64,000 nt of DNA, taken from positions 10,894,203 to 10,958,202 of the forward strand of contig NC_064037.1 of NCBI RefSeq assembly GCF_932526225.1. The letters run 5' to 3'. This document shows, piece after piece, positions 59,584 to 64,000 of this stretch (its first letter is position 1; each line of letters starts with the position of its first letter). The stretch is from Nematostella vectensis (lineage: Eukaryota; Cnidaria; Anthozoa; Actiniaria; Edwardsiidae). Made by a program: the position numbers and the translations under genes. The notes beneath the pieces were generated by a model. That model was given only the letters and a program-made list of their open reading frames with translations, was not told the DNA's origin and searched no databases.

Positions 59584-62500
59584 ATGGCCGTCTGTTTATC
59601 AGGATTACCAACGCCAAAAGCCTTCGACTGCATTGGCGAACCAGCCACGCTGGAACAAAGATGGACAATCTGGAAGTCCGAATTTGAGCTCTACTGCACT
59701 GCATCTGGCATCAAAGACTCGAAACAACAACGAGCAATACTTCTCCACCTAGCAGGAGCTGGAATACGAGAAATTTTTCACGCTTTTACGGCTGAACAAC
59801 AGGGGGAGGACTATAAAACAGCCATGGACTCCCTCACTCAACACTTCAAACTCAAGAAAAACGTACCGATGGCCAGGCAAGCCTTCTTGACAGCGGTACC
59901 AAAACCCGGTGAGAGGATTCATCAATTTGCAATTAGACTGCAAACCCTTTGCGAACACTGCGAGTACAACGACCAAAAGGACAGTCAAATTCGAGATAGA
60001 ATTTTGACCTTCATATTGGATAAACCCCTCAAAGCAAAACTCTTTCGTGAGGAAGGTCTGACTCTCAGCAAACTCCTGGAAATTGTCAACACGTACCATG
60101 ACAAAGAAGCACTAGTTCTTGTGCCAGATCAAGGTGGTGTTAACCAATTGAGAGTACAACAGAAGCCTGACAGTGCTGGTCCCAAGTTTGATGGCAGATG
60201 TCATCGTTGCAATAAGCAGGGTCATAAAGCTGCTGACTGCAGATGTAGCAAAAATCACCAATGTGAAAAATGTGGGAAAATTGGACATTTCAAGGTCTGC
60301 TGCAAATCAAAGCAGACATCTGGAAAAGCAAAGTCTGCAAGTGGACCAAAATCAAAGGGCAGGAAGCCATCTCATGTAAGACAAGTGGAAGCTGTTGATG
60401 TTCAAGAAACTGATAGCGAAGAGGAAGAAGATGTTTTTAATGTATTCTGCACGCACACAGAGTCACCGCCTGGTACTATGGAGATATCTATTGGAGGTGT
60501 TATACAGAATGTCATCATTGATTCGGGTGCAAGCTGTAACCTTATGTCAGAAAGGACATTCAATGACTTATCAAAAGGAGACATTGTTTTGAAGCCAAGT
60601 AGCAAGCAAATTTTTGCATATTCGTCTAGTGATGCTTTAAATCTTAAGGGAAGTTGTATGCTTAATGTGCATGTACCAGAAACAAATGTGGATAAGCGCG
60701 CAAAGTTTTTCATTGTCTCTGGAAAAGCGTCAACTTTGTTAGGTCGTGAATTATCCGAAGCTCTAGGCATACTCAAAGTAGGAGTTCAGGTTAATAGTTG
60801 TAGCTCAGATTTCTCAGCTATAAATACTCAGTTAAACAGCAAAGCAGCGCTTAAGGCCAAATTTCCTAATGTTTTTCATGGTTTGGGCAAGCTTAAAGGT
60901 TTTAAACTCAAGTTACATATTGATCAGAATATTAAGCCAGTAGCACAACCATTGCGTAGGATTCCTTTTAGTCGCAGGCAGAAGGTCGCTGACAAGTTAG
61001 AGGAACTTGAGAAGCTTGGTGTGGTGGAAAAGGTAAACAGTCCTACAAGTTGGATCAATCCCCTTGTGGCAGTCGAAAAGCCAAATGGAGATGTTCGCAT
61101 TTGTTTGGACATGCGCCAGGCCAATCAGGCTATCTTAAGAGAAAGACACCCAGTACCTACTATGCAAGAAACCCTACAAGAAATCTCAGATGCAAAGATT
61201 TTCACCAAATTGGATTTAAACATGGCTTTCCATCAAATCGAGTTATCCCCAGAGTCCCGAGACATAACTACTTTCGCAGCGCCAACAGGTTTATATCGCT
61301 ACTGTCGATTGCTCTTCGGTGTGAACATGGCTACCGAGAAGTTCCAGAACCTGATATGGCAAGTTTTGAAAGACTGCCCTGGAGCCTTCAACATGCATGA
61401 CGACATTCTTATAGTGGGTAGGAACCAAAAGGAGCATGACGAGAACCTGGTAAGAGCTGTCCAAAAGCTGCAAGACAGCGGGCTCACCCTCAACTATGAG
61501 AAATGTGTGGTAGGAGCCTCGAGTATGGATTTCATGGGAGACACCATTTCTGCAGATGGTCTTAAGTTATCTGACAAAAGAGTCGAAGCAATTGTCGAGG
61601 CACCTGCACCAACCAACCAATCAGAGGTGAGAAGTTTCCTTGGTTCTGCTCAATTTTGTGCCAAATTCATTCCACAGTTTGCAACCATTTCTGCTCCCCT
61701 GTGGGATCTTACCAGTAAAAATGCTAAATGGAAATGGGGTGCCAAAGAGGCAGAATCATTTGCACAAATTAAGCACTTGCTAACATGTGCACCAGTCATG
61801 TCTTATTTTACACAGGGAGCCCAGACCAGGATTATCACTGACGCCTCACCAGTTGGCCTGGGGGCCATACTAGAGCAAAGACAACCTGGTGATGGTCAAT
61901 TTCGACCAGTGTACTACGCAAGTCGTAAGCTTAGTAAGGTTGAACAGCGCTACTCACAGTTCGAGCGAGAGGCCCTTGCTGTCAAATGGGCCTGTGAGAA
62001 ATTTCACATGTTCCTTTATGGAACCCATTTTGAAATACTAACTGATCACAAACCCTTAATTTCAGTCCTAGGTCCAAAGTCTAAACCCCCGTCTGCTAGG
62101 ATTGAACGCTGGCTGTTGTACCTTCAGCAATTCAGCTATGTGGTCAGGCACATTTCCGGAAAGGAAAATTCAGCCGACGCCCTGAGTCGTTTACCAGTTG
62201 GTCCAGTACAGACAGCTGATTCTAAAGCAACCAGCGAGTATGTGTTTAGCACTGCAAAGGCCGCAGTACCTGTCGCCATGACCCCAAAGCATGTAGAGGT
62301 TGTTTCAGAGAAGGACCCAACCCTTATTCTGGTACGCGAAGCAATTAGAAGTGGAGACTTCACCCGCCTCACAGGTACCTTGTACAAAGCAGTGTCAAAG
62401 GAGTTGTGGATTGCCGGACAATTAGTGATGCGTGGAAACCGAATTGTGCTACCAGAATCCCCATGGAAGCAAGCAATTATTTTAGCTCATGAGGGACACC

Positions 62501-63630
62501 AAGGAATGGTGCGCACAAAATCCCGCCTGCGAAGCAAACTATGGTGGCCGCAGATGGATGCACAGGCTGAACAGTTCATCAAGGCCTGCTACCCCTGCCA
62601 GCTAGTTGGACCACGTGGCAAACCGGAACCTGTTCGATCAACAGAACTACCTGAAGAACCATGGGAGGACCTCGCCACAGATTTGACTGAGATACCTGGA
62701 GGAAACCACTTGCTGGTAGTTGTGGATAACTACTCCAGATGGCCAGAGGTAGTACTCCTTAAGAAAACCGATGCGCCACACGTCATCACGGCATTGGAGG
62801 GAATATTCAGGACACATGGCATACCATACACGGTTCGCAGCAACAACGGACCGCCCTTTGCCTCGAAAGAATTTGAGAATTTCTTAGAGTTCTTAGGCAT
62901 AGAACATAAGAAAGGAATTCCATATTGGCCACAGAGCAACGGCGAAGTGGAACGATGTAACAGAACAATTCTTAAAGTGATTCGGATAGCAAACTTGCAA
63001 GGAAATGATTGGAAGAAAGCGCTTGATGATTTCCTTTTTCAGTATCGCACAACAAACCATGCCGCAACTGGATGCTCGCCAGCCGAACTCCTAATGGGAA
63101 GGCAGCTCCGAGACAAGCTACCTAGTGTAAAGATTCCGAAGGATAGAGCGACAGAGTCAGAGTGGCAACACAAACTTAGGGACAGAGACGCTCTATCAAA
63201 ACTCAGACAGAAAGAGTATGCTGATGCTAGAAGACATGCTGAGCCAAGTGGAATTGATGAAGGCGATGAAGTACTGCTGCGACAGACTCGCCGCGAGAAC
63301 AAACTCTCTCCAGTTTTTGAGCCTGAAGCTTACAAGGTTTTGCAGAAGACAGGTAATGCAGTTGTACTGGAGGATTCTGATGGAAATAGGAAGATGAGGA
63401 ATGTAGCACAAATGAAGAAGTTCATCAAACCACAGGAAGCAGTCGCCGCAGACATGCTGCCTACTCCACCTGAAATCGCGCAGGAACACCAAACCGCACC
63501 TGAAACCCAGAACCAGTCCACACTTGATTGTACAGCTGAAATGCCAGCGTCTCCTGGTTCTCTAGCCAATCAGCGACCTGCGCGCACTAGGCAACAACCT
63601 GTTCGTTTTAAGGATTATGTGCTACAATAA
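59584..63630 (+). CDS. gag-pol polyprotein of the Ty3/gypsy element
   Basis: A single open frame of 1348 aa from ATG at 59584. In order: a Gag capsid-like region (about 1-200); two CCHC zinc knuckles starting CHRCNKQGHKAADC at C206; an aspartic protease with IIDSGAS (D313); reverse transcriptase with KPNGDVRICLDMR, FTKLDLNMAFHQIEL and the catalytic MHDDIL (D606, D607, where YxDD is usual); RNase H with ITDAS (D753) and LTDHKPL; and an integrase zinc finger (H969, H973, C1002, C1005). The integrase core has D1033 in ATDLTE and E1123 in NGEVER. The middle acidic residue is Asn1087 in VRSNNGPPF, where the family has Asp; the spacing to E1123 is the classic 35 residues. Gag and Pol are fused in one frame, with no frameshift. 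Such enzymes copy the RNA into cDNA and integrate it. This copy's own integrase is probably inactive. Confidence 0.97.
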   Translation: MAVCLSGLPTPKAFDCIGEPATLEQRWTIWKSEFELYCTASGIKDSKQQRAILLHLAGAGIREIFHAFTAEQQGEDYKTAMDSLTQHFKLKKNVPMARQAFLTAVPKPGERIHQFAIRLQTLCEHCEYNDQKDSQIRDRILTFILDKPLKAKLFREEGLTLSKLLEIVNTYHDKEALVLVPDQGGVNQLRVQQKPDSAGPKFDGRCHRCNKQGHKAADCRCSKNHQCEKCGKIGHFKVCCKSKQTSGKAKSASGPKSKGRKPSHVRQVEAVDVQETDSEEEEDVFNVFCTHTESPPGTMEISIGGVIQNVIIDSGASCNLMSERTFNDLSKGDIVLKPSSKQIFAYSSSDALNLKGSCMLNVHVPETNVDKRAKFFIVSGKASTLLGRELSEALGILKVGVQVNSCSSDFSAINTQLNSKAALKAKFPNVFHGLGKLKGFKLKLHIDQNIKPVAQPLRRIPFSRRQKVADKLEELEKLGVVEKVNSPTSWINPLVAVEKPNGDVRICLDMRQANQAILRERHPVPTMQETLQEISDAKIFTKLDLNMAFHQIELSPESRDITTFAAPTGLYRYCRLLFGVNMATEKFQNLIWQVLKDCPGAFNMHDDILIVGRNQKEHDENLVRAVQKLQDSGLTLNYEKCVVGASSMDFMGDTISADGLKLSDKRVEAIVEAPAPTNQSEVRSFLGSAQFCAKFIPQFATISAPLWDLTSKNAKWKWGAKEAESFAQIKHLLTCAPVMSYFTQGAQTRIITDASPVGLGAILEQRQPGDGQFRPVYYASRKLSKVEQRYSQFEREALAVKWACEKFHMFLYGTHFEILTDHKPLISVLGPKSKPPSARIERWLLYLQQFSYVVRHISGKENSADALSRLPVGPVQTADSKATSEYVFSTAKAAVPVAMTPKHVEVVSEKDPTLILVREAIRSGDFTRLTGTLYKAVSKELWIAGQLVMRGNRIVLPESPWKQAIILAHEGHQGMVRTKSRLRSKLWWPQMDAQAEQFIKACYPCQLVGPRGKPEPVRSTELPEEPWEDLATDLTEIPGGNHLLVVVDNYSRWPEVVLLKKTDAPHVITALEGIFRTHGIPYTVRSNNGPPFASKEFENFLEFLGIEHKKGIPYWPQSNGEVERCNRTILKVIRIANLQGNDWKKALDDFLFQYRTTNHAATGCSPAELLMGRQLRDKLPSVKIPKDRATESEWQHKLRDRDALSKLRQKEYADARRHAEPSGIDEGDEVLLRQTRRENKLSPVFEPEAYKVLQKTGNAVVLEDSDGNRKMRNVAQMKKFIKPQEAVAADMLPTPPEIAQEHQTAPETQNQSTLDCTAEMPASPGSLANQRPARTRQQPVRFKDYVLQ

Positions 63631-63730
63631 GTTTTGTTAGTTTTATTTTTCTTTTCAGTTTTACATACATGCGTAGGACCCCTACTATAGCTGTTATAGT
63701 TATTTAGCTCCTAGTATGGACTTTAATGCT

Positions 63731-63744
63731 AAGTAAGGGGGGGA
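63731..63744 (+). other. polypurine tract
   Basis: AAGTAAGGGGGGGA directly precedes the 3' LTR and would prime plus-strand DNA synthesis. Confidence 0.8.
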
Positions 63745-63889
63745 TGTAGTGTCCGCCGCATTGCATTATGGATTGTTAAGGTGCGCAATGCACCATGGTA
63801 GAACACATGTCAGAGATCCGCCATCTTGTATTAAATGTGGAAGACCACGAGTCTGTTTCTTTTTGCTTTGTTCCTTGCCGAACACCACA
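63745..63889 (+). repeat. 3' LTR
   Basis: 145 bp, the same as the 5' LTR, followed by the second ACATC at 63890-63894. Confidence 0.95.
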
Positions 63890-64000
63890 ACATCAGTTGC
63901 ATAAAAATAGTCAACAGGGAGAAGAAAAAGGAAGAAATTATGACTAAATATGTTTGATAAGAAAATATAACAATAATAATGTGATAATATATATGTATCA

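Larger units (their letters stand above)
59366..63889 (+). mobile_element. complete Ty3/gypsy LTR retrotransposon, 4.5 kb, very recent insertion
   Basis: Identical 145-bp LTRs (TGTAGTGTCC to GAACACCACA) are flanked by the 5-bp duplication ACATC. They enclose one gag-pol frame with the order protease, RT, RNase H, integrase, which defines Ty3/gypsy. Identical LTRs and an uninterrupted frame mean there has been very little time since insertion. The integrase has a changed catalytic residue (see the gag-pol entry). Confidence 0.97.

Noticed and set aside
59370-59687. 105-codon plus-strand frame overlapping the 5' LTR
   Set aside because: It is out of frame with gag-pol, begins in the LTR and has no domain.

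Overview
The window is eukaryotic, metazoan DNA: genes are split by GT-AG introns, it is AT-rich, and it is crowded with micro- and minisatellites and short inverted-repeat transposons. An anthozoan cnidarian, most likely a sea anemone such as Nematostella, fits best. The support is a GRK2/3 kinase almost colinear with the vertebrate protein, an intact SLC22-type transporter architecture, and a secreted PAN plus ALK-type glycine-rich protein. The species call is an inference from gene content, not from a database match.

Layout: (1) 116-365, minus, a probable coding exon of an unrecognised gene. (2) 7,817-31,599, minus, a complete 23-exon G protein-coupled receptor kinase 2/3 gene. I reconstructed all exons; the phases agree and give 686 aa. 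Its introns carry several tandem arrays and small transposons. (3) 34,206-34,670, minus, a 154-aa single-pass membrane protein. (4) 37,987-43,339, minus, an SLC22-family transporter. It has an in-frame TAA at codon 32 and one exon I cannot find, in the interval that a 23-bp minisatellite occupies. (5) 49,617-52,749, plus, a two-exon secreted PAN/Apple plus glycine-rich protein. (6) 54,609-54,957, minus, the last exon of the DNA2 nuclease-helicase. (7) 59,366-63,889, a structurally complete, very young Ty3/gypsy LTR retrotransposon with identical LTRs and a 5-bp target duplication.

The most striking pattern is that tandem repeats repeatedly grow out of exon/intron junctions. The SLC22 exon-2 acceptor is multiplied about 15 times in 36-bp units, five of which could add 12-aa cassettes in frame. 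The SLC22 exon-1 donor is present three times. A GRK exon-22 acceptor is duplicated, the GRK exon-17 donor seeds a 52-bp array, and the DNA2 C-terminal codons form the first unit of a 59-bp array.

Mobile DNA also includes elements with TTAA target duplications inserted in minisatellites (so neighbouring units show the empty site), elements flanked by TAA or TTA in PIF/Harbinger style, and a family of near-perfect palindromes.
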